Shown here: one piece after another, positions 27,139 to 35,707 of the stretch | How positions within the stretch are numbered: the stretch's first letter is position 1 | Layout: each line of letters opens with the position of its first letter | The notes under the pieces: generated by a model | Database searches by the model: none | What the model was told of the DNA's origin: nothing | What the model saw: the letters and a program-made list of their open reading frames with translations, nothing else | DNA from: Brevibacillus_H sp041920465 | Lineage (GTDB): Bacteria; Bacillota; Bacilli; Brevibacillales; Brevibacillaceae | Length of the DNA: 64,000 nucleotides | Direction of reading: 5' to 3' | Assembly: GCA_041920465.1 (NCBI GenBank) | Contig: JBHGXW010000021.1 | Location: 1-64,000 of the forward strand | Translations under genes and position numbers: made by a program

Positions 27139-27420
27139 TCATCTATTATATAGGTATCCTTGGTATATTACCTCTGCTAATACAAGCGATCCCGGTATGT
27201 TTAAGTACCACACGTAAATCCGGCGTATCAGGGGAACACTGATCCATTCATATCCCCGCATGCGGTTCAATATCACTCGGACCGTAAAAAACACCCAGTA
27301 CACTGACCAGTTGATAAACGGCAGGTAGAGGATGAGAAACCATAAAAAGCTGATCGAATTCTCCCCCAGATAAAAACGTAACAGCGTAGCGAGAAGGGCT
27401 ACTGCCAAGAATCGAACCAT
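27139..27420 (-). CDS. Small hypothetical membrane protein
   Basis: 93 residues with about two to three hydrophobic helices separated by basic loops (for example VRVILNRMRGYEW). The family is not recognised. ATG at 27420 has AAGGAGGG 9 bases upstream; the longer frame to 27444 lacks such a site. It lies between ytkL and ytoI on the same strand, separated from ytkL by a terminator. Confidence 0.7.
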   Translation of the reverse strand: MVRFLAVALLATLLRFYLGENSISFLWFLILYLPFINWSVYWVFFTVRVILNRMRGYEWISVPLIRRIYVWYLNIPGSLVLAEVIYQGYLYNR

Positions 27421-27461
27421 TTGCCTTATCCCTCCTTCTGCCACTATAGCGTAACCCTGAA

Positions 27462-27496
27462 CAAAAAAAAAGAGTGTAGCAACCGTTCGCTACACT
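27462..27496 (-). terminator. Terminator downstream of ytkL
   Basis: AGTGTAGC and GCTACACT form a perfect 8-bp stem around an 8-base loop; on the minus strand a run of nine T follows. It lies about 105 bases after the ytkL stop. Confidence 0.75.
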
Positions 27497-27600
27497 AGTG
27501 AGGTATATGAATTAAGGGGGTTTTCATCGTGCTTTTATCTTACCCGGAAAATATTACAGGAATATTACAAAGTGATTACAGTTTCGTTTCAGTTTTGGAA

Positions 27601-28284
27601 TTAGAATACCCAGGTCTCTCCTGGTGCCATAACTTTGCTTTCAATCCCCTGGCGCTCCAATTGTCGAGCGAATTCCCCGCTGTCTTGGGCAATTAACGGG
27701 AAGGTGTTAAAGTGAATTGGAACCACCGTTTTCGCGCGAAGGAACTTGGCGGCTACCAGGGCATCCTCCGGCCCCATCGTGAAGTTGTCGCCAATCGGCA
27801 GGAATGCCGCATCGATCTGGTTCAATTCGCCAATCAGCTTCATATCGCCAAAAAGCGCGGTATCTCCCGCGTGGTAAATGGTTTTATTGCCCATTGTGAG
27901 CAAATATCCGGCCGGCATCCCCAGATAAACAATTCCTTCTTCCGTCTCGTAGCCGGAACCGTGAAAAGCCTGTGTCAATTTGACTCGACCAAACGGGAAC
28001 TGGTGAGCACCGCCAATGTGCATCGGGTGAACATTTACTCCTTTTTTGCCGAAATAGACAGCCAGTTCGTATGGAGCGATTAACGTCGCCTGATTCGCTT
28101 CCAAAATAGAGAGGGCGTCTCCTATATGATCATTGTGCCCGTGTGTAAGCAGCACGTAATTTACCTTAATCTCTTCCGGTTTGACGGTGGCAAGCGGGTT
28201 GCCGGAAAGAAACGGGTCAATAATCAAGCGATAGTTTTCATGTGAAATCTCCAAGCAACTGTGTCCGTGATAACGAATCTCCAT
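27601..28284 (-). CDS. ytkL: Metallo-beta-lactamase-fold hydrolase (UPF0173, YtkL)
   Basis: 227 residues of the metal-dependent hydrolase family UPF0173. The zinc ligands are in YHGHSCLEI, LTHGHNDHIGD, the Asp of HAGDTALFGDM and VPIHFNTFP. It resembles UlaG-like lactonases, but the substrate is unknown. ATG at 28284 follows AAGGAGG. Monocistronic in appearance, with a terminator downstream, and in the same neighbourhood as in Bacillus. Confidence 0.92.
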   Translation of the reverse strand: MEIRYHGHSCLEISHENYRLIIDPFLSGNPLATVKPEEIKVNYVLLTHGHNDHIGDALSILEANQATLIAPYELAVYFGKKGVNVHPMHIGGAHQFPFGRVKLTQAFHGSGYETEEGIVYLGMPAGYLLTMGNKTIYHAGDTALFGDMKLIGELNQIDAAFLPIGDNFTMGPEDALVAAKFLRAKTVVPIHFNTFPLIAQDSGEFARQLERQGIESKVMAPGETWVF

Positions 28285-28343
28285 TTTACATCCTCCTTCT
28301 TCTCACCATTAGTCAAAAGCCTGTTTTGGCTACTACATCCATA

Positions 28344-29504
28344 CTAGGAAACAACCATGTTCAGAACTCCTTGCACTAGGCCGATTATACCGCCCAGGAT
28401 AAAGCCGAGTATGGTAATCATGCGAAACTCTTTGCCCGAAATCCCGATGATCATTTCTTCCACTCGCCGAAGCGGGAAACTATCTACCTGTTTGGCGACA
28501 ATCTCGGCAATGGCCAGCTTGGGAAAGAGATGTTCAATACTCTGTTCCAATTTCAAAATCGTCCAACCGGTTATCCACGGAATCGCTTGCACAACCAACT
28601 GCTCACGGAAGCGTCCCAGCGTCTCGGAAACAGGTTTCTGCAGCCAACGAAGGCCGATGCCTTCCAGCTTGTCGAACAGGCTCATTCTCCATTCATCAAT
28701 CTGGGCCCTTCCTATCCATTCTACGACGTCACCCGTCTGTTTGCCTAAAAGCTTGTCCGCTTCCTGCCGAATCATCCGCGACAGATTTTTCGCCAGATCG
28801 GGATGACGCAGTGCTTCCTGCAGGTGAGGCAGAATCTTTTGCACCAGCTTTTCATCGCCTAAAAACATGCCGACCAAGCCGCCAAACATCCCGCCACCGC
28901 CGCCGAGAGCGCTTTTGATCATATTCTGGATATTATGTACCCCTTCCGGAGACTCCAGATAGTCGCGGAACTTATCTAGCAATTGCTCTCCCAGCCGGGA
29001 AATCGTCTCATCCAGTTTCACCAGGAGCGATTCGGGAAGAAGCTCGCGGATCGTCTTGTCTTCCCACTTGGCAAGCAGTTTGTCTGTCTCTTGCATCCAT
29101 ACATGTTTCAGCGGAAGGCGTATACGATCATGCAAGCCGCCTGTTTCGCTGATCGTATCGGGGAACAGCCGATTAATCACATCCTGCAAAGGCTCCCCAT
29201 TGTTGAGCCACTTATCCGCTATGGCCGCCAGCCAAGACCGCAGCGTTTCCTCCAGTTGGCCACGCGATACTGCTTCACGGATTCCCTCTTTGGTCAACAA
29301 ATATTCCTCTACCACTTTGCCCATTTGCTGGCCTAATTCGTGGTGTCTTCTCGGAATTAATCCGGGTGTAAACGGAACGCGAAACTTGCCGATCATCCAC
29401 GGTTTATACGGACGAAACAGCATTCGAATCGCCAATTCGTTGGTAAGTCCGCCTATAAACGAAGCGATTCCCACGTTTGTTGCAAGCAAAATCCACTCAT
29501 TCAA
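28344..29504 (-). CDS. DUF445 family membrane protein (YheB-like)
   Basis: 386 residues with hydrophobic ends (about 5-22 with GGLTNELAIRMLFRPYKP, and a C-terminal GFILGGIIGLVQGVLNM) around a long helical domain. This is the DUF445/YheB organisation; in B. subtilis yheB also adjoins yheC and yheD. Of two TTG codons at the start, the one at 29504 has GGAG 9 bases upstream, while that at 29510 overlaps it. Divergent from the ATP-grasp cluster. Function unknown; a role at the spore or cell envelope is inferred from neighbours. Confidence 0.85.
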   Translation of the reverse strand: MNEWILLATNVGIASFIGGLTNELAIRMLFRPYKPWMIGKFRVPFTPGLIPRRHHELGQQMGKVVEEYLLTKEGIREAVSRGQLEETLRSWLAAIADKWLNNGEPLQDVINRLFPDTISETGGLHDRIRLPLKHVWMQETDKLLAKWEDKTIRELLPESLLVKLDETISRLGEQLLDKFRDYLESPEGVHNIQNMIKSALGGGGGMFGGLVGMFLGDEKLVQKILPHLQEALRHPDLAKNLSRMIRQEADKLLGKQTGDVVEWIGRAQIDEWRMSLFDKLEGIGLRWLQKPVSETLGRFREQLVVQAIPWITGWTILKLEQSIEHLFPKLAIAEIVAKQVDSFPLRRVEEMIIGISGKEFRMITILGFILGGIIGLVQGVLNMVVS

Positions 29505-29592
29505 CCTCAAACACTCCTCTATCCTAAAGGAACCAATAGTTTGTTCCTGTCATAAAATAGACTACCTAACGCCTAGCGGGAAGGGGATAGCC

Positions 29593-31035
29593 ATGTCATA
29601 TGTACGTACGATGATCAAAGCAGTAGATTCAAATGAAGAAGAATGTGGTGTATATCTTCCCTCCAAAATCATCCGCGATTTAAAAATACCTGCTGTCTCA
29701 CTAACCATAGCATTCGGCAGCCATCAAACACAAGCAATGATAGGCAAACGAGAACAAGGAGCATCGACACAGATGACGGCATCTCTCCTTCAAACCCTCC
29801 GTCTCCCAACCGGAACTCCGATTCTCATGCGATACGATGCGGCAGAACAGAGGCTCGTGTTCGGTCCGTACATTGGGGTCCTCCTGTCAAAACTAAACCC
29901 TGCCAATTCCCATCATCCTTTTGCCGCCATCACCACATTTCTCGACGAGGTGGCCGATATTTTTCAGAAGCAAGGCGGGGTTGTCTCCGTGTTTACACCA
30001 AACGATATCTACTGGGATTCGCATACCGTCCGAGCCATGATCAGAAAGGGCAAAGTATGGCGGATGCATACTTTGCCGCTGCCGCAAAGTATCTACAACC
30101 GTTTACCGACACGTCAATACGAGCAAAAGGAAACCGTTGGCGAAACGATTCAGCGGTTTAAGGATTTCCACATACCCTTTTTTAATGAGAAGTTCTTAAA
30201 TAAATGGCATGTCCATGAAGCCTTGGCTGGTAATCCCGCCATGCAGGCATATCTGCCCAAAACCATCCGCATGTTCGGAGCATATGATCTTAAGCAGATG
30301 TTGTCGGAGCACAAAATGGTGTACGTGAAGCCGACCAGCGGCAGTATGGGCAAGGGAATCTATCGGGTTTTTCAGTCATCAAACGGTTATCAGCTTCAAT
30401 ATGCCACAATGAATGGCAGCGTGACAAGGACACACAAGGAATTCTCTCCGTTATATCAATCACTAAAAAAGCGAATTCAAGGAAAAAGCTATTTGATCCA
30501 ACAAGGCATTGCCTTGATTGGTATTAACCGCAGACCTGCCGATTTTCGCGTACTCGTACAAAAAAACGGACAGGGGGAATGGGCGGTTACCTCCTTGGTC
30601 GCACGAGTTGGTCAAAACAGCATTGTATCCAATGTGGCGAGGGGCGGAATGATGACGTCGGCCGAACAGGCGCTTCAGATTTCCGGACCTTGGCAAGCTT
30701 CTGTCCGTCCAACTCCCCAATCACTCAAGTACGCTGCTCTCGAAATCTCCCGAGAACTTGAAAAAACAATCAACGGGCACTACGCCGAGTTAGGAATCGA
30801 TTTGGGCGTGGATGTAACAGGGCGGATCTGGTTGCTTGAGATAAACAGCAAGCCGTCCAAATCGGATAATACGGTGCAGCGGCCCGAGGGAGAGGAAGTC
30901 TCCGCCGCACGAAAAATTAGGCCATCCGTCCGTCGATTGTACGATTATTCCGCTTTTCTGGCGGGGTTCGCTCCAATCAAGCGGAGTACGCCCGCAAAGC
31001 CGAAAAAAATGAAACGAAAAGGACAACGTAGGTGA
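29593..31035 (+). CDS. YheC/YheD-family ATP-grasp protein, copy 1
   Basis: 480 residues, first of four tandem paralogues. An N-terminal domain (about 1-110, ends near VFGPYIGVL) precedes an ATP-grasp domain with VKPTSGSMGKGIYR, DFRVLVQKNGQGEWAV and the metal-binding LLEINSKPSK. In B. subtilis YheC and YheD are spore-coat-associated proteins of the same family. The C-terminus is basic (KPKKMKRKGQRR). The open frame extends upstream to 29056 inside the antisense yheB-like gene, but ATG at 29593 has AAGGGG 6 bases upstream. The substrate of the ligase fold is unknown. Confidence 0.9.
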   Translation: MSYVRTMIKAVDSNEEECGVYLPSKIIRDLKIPAVSLTIAFGSHQTQAMIGKREQGASTQMTASLLQTLRLPTGTPILMRYDAAEQRLVFGPYIGVLLSKLNPANSHHPFAAITTFLDEVADIFQKQGGVVSVFTPNDIYWDSHTVRAMIRKGKVWRMHTLPLPQSIYNRLPTRQYEQKETVGETIQRFKDFHIPFFNEKFLNKWHVHEALAGNPAMQAYLPKTIRMFGAYDLKQMLSEHKMVYVKPTSGSMGKGIYRVFQSSNGYQLQYATMNGSVTRTHKEFSPLYQSLKKRIQGKSYLIQQGIALIGINRRPADFRVLVQKNGQGEWAVTSLVARVGQNSIVSNVARGGMMTSAEQALQISGPWQASVRPTPQSLKYAALEISRELEKTINGHYAELGIDLGVDVTGRIWLLEINSKPSKSDNTVQRPEGEEVSAARKIRPSVRRLYDYSAFLAGFAPIKRSTPAKPKKMKRKGQRR

Positions 31036-32144
31036 CTATTATGTCTTTTCAGCACCGCACGCTAGGGATTATGGCTTTATTCAAAGGGGAAGAACCTACT
31101 TTTAAGGAAAAGGGCTATTACAAAATGTTGACGATTGCCGGACGCAGATTAGGGATCCGCGTCTTCGTCTTTTCTCCCCGTTTGGTCAATTTCGACGAGC
31201 GGGAGGTTATCGGATTTGAGCTGGATCAGAACAAATGGATCAAAAAAACGTTTCCGCTACCTAAGTTCGTCTATGACCGCTGCTTCATCGGCAGCAATTA
31301 CCGTACACGCTACAAGCCTTTTATCGAACAGTTACAGAAAGATCCGGAGGTAGCGTTTCTCGGACATGGACTTTCGGGAAAATGGGAGGTCTACCAAACA
31401 CTGCTTCAGTCAAAGGAATTGGCCAAATGGCTGCCGGAAACCCATCTTTTCTCCTTACAAAAGCTTCATTCCCTATTGTTGAAAGGACAGGATGTAATTG
31501 TCAAACCTTCAACAGGCACACATGGACTTTGTGTCATTCGTATTACCAAGCACCCAGATGGGGGATACGAGGTTACCGGGCGCAATCACGTCAACCAGCC
31601 GTTTACCAAGAATTTCGCTACACGAGCAGGATTCCATCGGTTTATCACTTCATTCACCTCCAGCCGCCAGTTTCTCATTCAACCCTATCTACCCTTGCAT
31701 ATCTCCAATGGAACTCCTTACGATGTGCGCGTTCTGGTACAAAAAAATGGACTCGGTCAGTGGGAAACCACCGGCAAAGCCGTTCGATTAGGAGAGAAAA
31801 ATGGAATCACCTCAAACCTGCACGGAGGTGGCAAAGCGGTACCCCTCTCTACCTTTCTCAACCACCACTTCGGTCAGACACGGCAGCAGCAGATTGAGGA
31901 AGAGATTGATACGGTTGTATCGTTGCTACCGCCATTTTTAGAATCGTGTCACGGTCGTCTCGTGGAACTGGGGATCGACGTTGGCATCGATACGTCGGGG
32001 AAAATATGGATTATTGAGGTAAACTCTAGACCTGGTCGTACTGTTTTCCGCCAAATTGATGATCGTACGGCTCGAATCCGCTCTTTGACCCAACCTGTCA
32101 AGTATGCGGAGTATCTCATGAACGAACGTGTAGGAGGTTACTAA
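31032..32144 (+). CDS. YheC/YheD-family ATP-grasp protein, copy 2 (short form)
   Basis: 370 residues. It lacks the first domain of the other copies and starts near the conserved TLGIMALFKGEEPTF. The ATP-grasp part is complete: VKPSTGTHGLCVIR, YDVRVLVQKNGLGQWE and IIEVNSRPGR with the Glu and Asn metal ligands. GTG at 31032 overlaps the stop of copy 1 by 4 bases (GTGA) with AAAAGGA upstream, so translation is coupled; ATG at 31041 is an alternative. Confidence 0.88.
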   Translation: MTIMSFQHRTLGIMALFKGEEPTFKEKGYYKMLTIAGRRLGIRVFVFSPRLVNFDEREVIGFELDQNKWIKKTFPLPKFVYDRCFIGSNYRTRYKPFIEQLQKDPEVAFLGHGLSGKWEVYQTLLQSKELAKWLPETHLFSLQKLHSLLLKGQDVIVKPSTGTHGLCVIRITKHPDGGYEVTGRNHVNQPFTKNFATRAGFHRFITSFTSSRQFLIQPYLPLHISNGTPYDVRVLVQKNGLGQWETTGKAVRLGEKNGITSNLHGGGKAVPLSTFLNHHFGQTRQQQIEEEIDTVVSLLPPFLESCHGRLVELGIDVGIDTSGKIWIIEVNSRPGRTVFRQIDDRTARIRSLTQPVKYAEYLMNERVGGY

Positions 32145-32146
32145 GC

Positions 32147-33523
32147 ATGGAATCGCTATTAGTGCGGCTTCGTTTCCTCAACTACTCCCAGGTTGTAGGA
32201 ATCATCCTGCCGCTTTCATTATGTCAAAAATTGCAGCTTCGCCCTCGTCAGCAAGTGATCATCTCTCTTGGCAAAAAAGAAGTGACGGCTACCGTTTTTC
32301 AAGATAAACAATACCCTGACAGTGATGTGGTAAAAATTACGAGCCCATTGCGCAAAGAATTAAGCATTCCGCACGGCGGGTTCATCCATCTCAAGAAAGA
32401 AGGAGAGACACTGCGCATCGGTCCTTCCATCGGAATTGTTACAACTGGTGTCCGCCAAACTACTCCCAGTCCGATGGGGGGACGCACTTCTTTTTTCCAG
32501 AAGCTTTTATCCGCACAAAAAGGCAAAGGTGTGTTCTACTATATTTTTTCTCCTAATGACGTCGATTGGGAACGCCAGGTGGTAGATGCCTGGTTTTTGC
32601 GCCCCACCAAACAAGGAACATACGTGTGGAAAAGAATGACCACTCCTCTCCCCGATGTCGTCTATGATCGCATCCCTTCCCGTGCAGCCGAACGTTTGGA
32701 TTCTGTTCAACAATTCAAGCTGAAGTGGGTAGCAGAGACCAAGCTTCCACTCTTTAATGACGGCTTTTTCGACAAATGGAATATTTACCGACTGTTGTAC
32801 CCCAATCTGGAAGTTCAGGAACACATTCCGGAAACCCATATCCTGCCGACCTTGGAAAAAGTAAAAATGATGATCAAAAAATATCGCATGATTTATCTCA
32901 AACCCAAAAACGGCAGCCTTGGCTATGGAATTGTCAAATTGACGAGAAAACCGGAAAAAGGCTATGAGGTTTCGTATCACACCAATGCAGGCAACGTTAA
33001 GCGCATTTTCAAAACGATATCTTCCGCGTATACGCATATTTTCCGTACCCGCAAGCTCAGCTCTTATCTGGTTCAACGCGGCATTACCCTGTGTACTTTT
33101 CAAAATCGGCCTTTTGATTTCCGCGTGCATCTGCACAAAAATCAAGCAAATGAATGGGTGGTATCCTGCATGGCTGCCAAAGTGGCCGGGACTGGAAGCG
33201 TGACGACCCATGTGCGAACAGGCGGAACGGTCATTCCGGGTGACGATTTGCTTCAGTATTTGTTCGGTCAACAAAGGGATCTGGTGGCAAGGCGCATACG
33301 AGACGCCGCGATTCGTCTGGCAGTTGCGATTGAAGAAGCGAATCAGGCCCCATTAGGTGAGCTGGGGCTTGATATGGGAATCGATACACACGGGCAAGTA
33401 TGGATGTTTGAAGCCAACTCCAAGCCTGGACGTTCCATTTTCAAGCATTCCCGCTTGAAGGAAGCCGACGTTTTTTCGCGCAACCTAATTCTCGACTACA
33501 GCCGCTACCTGGCTAATTTCTAA
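32147..33523 (+). CDS. YheC/YheD-family ATP-grasp protein, copy 3
   Basis: 458 residues with the N-terminal domain (about 1-100, RIGPSIGIVTTG) and a full ATP-grasp domain: LKPKNGSLGYGIVK, FDFRVHLHKNQANEWVVS and MFEANSKPGRS. ATG at 32147 is 2 bases after the previous stop, with GGAGG 9 bases upstream, so it is in the same operon. Probably spore-envelope related, by family; the reaction is unknown. Confidence 0.89.
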   Translation: MESLLVRLRFLNYSQVVGIILPLSLCQKLQLRPRQQVIISLGKKEVTATVFQDKQYPDSDVVKITSPLRKELSIPHGGFIHLKKEGETLRIGPSIGIVTTGVRQTTPSPMGGRTSFFQKLLSAQKGKGVFYYIFSPNDVDWERQVVDAWFLRPTKQGTYVWKRMTTPLPDVVYDRIPSRAAERLDSVQQFKLKWVAETKLPLFNDGFFDKWNIYRLLYPNLEVQEHIPETHILPTLEKVKMMIKKYRMIYLKPKNGSLGYGIVKLTRKPEKGYEVSYHTNAGNVKRIFKTISSAYTHIFRTRKLSSYLVQRGITLCTFQNRPFDFRVHLHKNQANEWVVSCMAAKVAGTGSVTTHVRTGGTVIPGDDLLQYLFGQQRDLVARRIRDAAIRLAVAIEEANQAPLGELGLDMGIDTHGQVWMFEANSKPGRSIFKHSRLKEADVFSRNLILDYSRYLANF

Positions 33524-33563
33524 TGCCCCCTCATTATCGTATACGCAGAAAGGAGGTAATCCT

Positions 33564-34862
33564 ATGGCCCAAATACGATCAGGGTGGCTATCGATACTCC
33601 CTTCAGGCCGCTGGTATTTGCAGGGAGTACGAAAATACAAACTGCCAGGTTTAATCAAACGGACACGGCTGCTCGCTTATCTCGGCCCTGATTTCTTGCA
33701 GAAACCGATTATTCTTGGGCCCCCTCCCCTTGAACCAAACCGGATTCGGACCAAAGTGTTCTGGACGATTTCCAATGATCGACTAATGATCGGGCCAATC
33801 GTTGGGATCTTGACTGTTGGCGAAGGCATAACATTCAAAGGAAATCGGGAAAACTTCAAAGATATCTTTCTTTCCGGCAAACGTCTGGGGGCGCTGGTGT
33901 ACGTTTTTACACCAAGCGGAATTGATTGGGAAAGGAAGCGAATTCAGGGATTTTTATACGATGAGGAACAAGACACCTGGATCGAGTCGACCATGCCTTT
34001 TCCTCATGTCGTTTACAACCGAGTGCCTAACCGAAAGTCGGAAACCAAAAGCGAAGTGAAACAAACCCTCGACCTGTTCTCAGAGTTACAAAATGTCACC
34101 TTGTTCAACCGCCACTTTTTTAACAAGCACACCCTGTTTCAAATTCTGGAGAAAAAACCGGAAGTGTGTGATTTTTTGCCTGAAACCCAAGTGCTGCAAT
34201 CGTTTGCCCAGTTTCGCGAATTCGCTTTGCGGCACCCCTTTATCTATCTCAAACCAACATTAGGCAAGGCGGGAAAAGGAATCATGCGGGTGGAGCGCCG
34301 AAAGCATCTATGGCGTTTGAGTCAGGTTTACGAGCAAAAATCGATTACGCGCTCTTTCTATCGGCTAAGAGAAGTATGGAATGAGATTCTCCCCAAAATG
34401 AGACAGCAACGTTATCTAATCCAGCAAGGAATCCAGCTGGCCCAGTATAAGAAACGCCCCTTTGACGCTCGGGTATTAATCCAAAAGGACGGGAGCGGAG
34501 AATGGGCAGTTACCGGGGTAGGTATCAGACGTGCAGGAGCAAACAGCATCACCACACACGTCCCCAGAGGCGGCTCAATCCTTCCCACCTCCAAAGTATT
34601 GCAGGAACTGTTTTTGGAGCAAGCCGATGAAATTTATCAAAATATTGAACATACCGCCCTTTTGATTGCCCGCATCTTAAATGAGGAAATCGATGGTCTG
34701 GCGGAAATGTCGATGGATTTGGGATTGACAGCGGACGGGAAAATTTGGTTTTTTGAAGCCAACGCCAAGCCGGAGAAATTCGATGAACCGGCCATTCGCC
34801 GTTCTTCGCTGGCCAACTTGATTTACTATTCGCAGTATGTCTCATCTTTTGTAAACAGGTGA
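33564..34862 (+). CDS. YheC/YheD-family ATP-grasp protein, copy 4
   Basis: 432 residues, last of the tandem set. The N-terminal domain (about 1-95, ends near MIGPIVGILTVG) is followed by LKPTLGKAGKGIMR, FDARVLIQKDGSGEWAVT and FFEANAKPEK. The Asp usually found in the GIDxxG turn before the metal site is replaced (GLTADG), although Glu and Asn ligands remain. ATG at 33564 has AAAGGAGG upstream. A terminator follows at 34878. Confidence 0.89.
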   Translation: MAQIRSGWLSILPSGRWYLQGVRKYKLPGLIKRTRLLAYLGPDFLQKPIILGPPPLEPNRIRTKVFWTISNDRLMIGPIVGILTVGEGITFKGNRENFKDIFLSGKRLGALVYVFTPSGIDWERKRIQGFLYDEEQDTWIESTMPFPHVVYNRVPNRKSETKSEVKQTLDLFSELQNVTLFNRHFFNKHTLFQILEKKPEVCDFLPETQVLQSFAQFREFALRHPFIYLKPTLGKAGKGIMRVERRKHLWRLSQVYEQKSITRSFYRLREVWNEILPKMRQQRYLIQQGIQLAQYKKRPFDARVLIQKDGSGEWAVTGVGIRRAGANSITTHVPRGGSILPTSKVLQELFLEQADEIYQNIEHTALLIARILNEEIDGLAEMSMDLGLTADGKIWFFEANAKPEKFDEPAIRRSSLANLIYYSQYVSSFVNR

Positions 34863-34877
34863 AAAGCCCGCCCGAAG

Positions 34878-34909
34878 GAGGAAGGACTGACCCCTTCCTC
34901 TATTTTTTT
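34878..34909 (+). terminator. Terminator of the YheC/YheD-type cluster
   Basis: GAGGAAGG (34878-34885) pairs with CCTTCCTC (34893-34900) and is followed by TATTTTTTT. Confidence 0.88.
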
Positions 34910-35026
34910 AAACCAAAGTTTGGTAAAATCAATCTTATCGCTAGACGAACGGCTTTGATTGGTTTGATTCCATGCAGTATCAAAGACTGGGGCGCACCGG
35001 ACTGAAATAAAGGAAGTGAAATTGTC

Positions 35027-35659
35027 ATGTGGCAAGCTGTCACACACGGCTTTATTCTGGCCTTTGGGCTGATTCTTCCCCTTGGAGTACAAAATGTTTT
35101 CGTCTTTAATCAGGGGGCTCAGCATGGCTGGCTGCGGGCCCTGCCTGTCATCATTACCGCTTCCCTTTGTGACACCATCTTAATTTCCCTTGCCGTAATC
35201 GGCGTCTCGGCAATCGTGATGCAATTTGCTATCATTCGTAACATTCTAACATGGGGCGGTTTTCTGTTTTTGATCTATATGGGCTGGCTTACCTGGAGAA
35301 GCGGCTCGGTCTCGACCGGCAATTCCACGGGGCAATGGACAGCATCGAAACAAGCACTGTTCGCCATGTCCGTTTCGCTGCTAAACCCTCATGCCATTCT
35401 CGATACAATCGGGGTAATCGGCACAAGTTCGCTTGCCTACAGCGAACCTTCCTTGAAACTGGCCTTCACCATAAGCTGTATCCTGGTTTCATGGATATGG
35501 TTTATGAGTCTTGCCTTAGTTGGTAAATGGGTAGGGCAGCTGAGCGGTTCCTCCTATCTGCTGATCGCCTTGAACAAGCTTTCCGCCCTGATTATGTGGG
35601 GATCTGCCCTTTATCTAGTCAAGAGGAATTTTGAAAATTTCCTCTTCAGCCATACATGA
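35027..35659 (+). CDS. LysE/ArgO-family amino-acid exporter
   Basis: 210 residues with five to six membrane helices. The N-terminus LILPLGVQNVFVFNQGAQ and the inner LNPHAILDTIGVIG are conserved in LysE/ArgO exporters, which expel basic amino acids or other small zwitterions. ATG at 35027 has AAAGGAAG 8 bases upstream. It stands between the ATP-grasp cluster and the repeat-protein gene, 48 bases before the latter, with no terminator seen in between. Substrate not predictable. Confidence 0.88.
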   Translation: MWQAVTHGFILAFGLILPLGVQNVFVFNQGAQHGWLRALPVIITASLCDTILISLAVIGVSAIVMQFAIIRNILTWGGFLFLIYMGWLTWRSGSVSTGNSTGQWTASKQALFAMSVSLLNPHAILDTIGVIGTSSLAYSEPSLKLAFTISCILVSWIWFMSLALVGKWVGQLSGSSYLLIALNKLSALIMWGSALYLVKRNFENFLFSHT

Positions 35660-35707
35660 ATTGTCAAAACCTCCTTGGTAAAAAATGAAATCAGGAGGTG
35701 TTCAAAA

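Noticed and set aside
29056..29592. N-terminal extension of the first ATP-grasp gene
   Set aside because: This part is antisense to the yheB-like gene; the ATG at 29593 has a good ribosome site and the family starts there.
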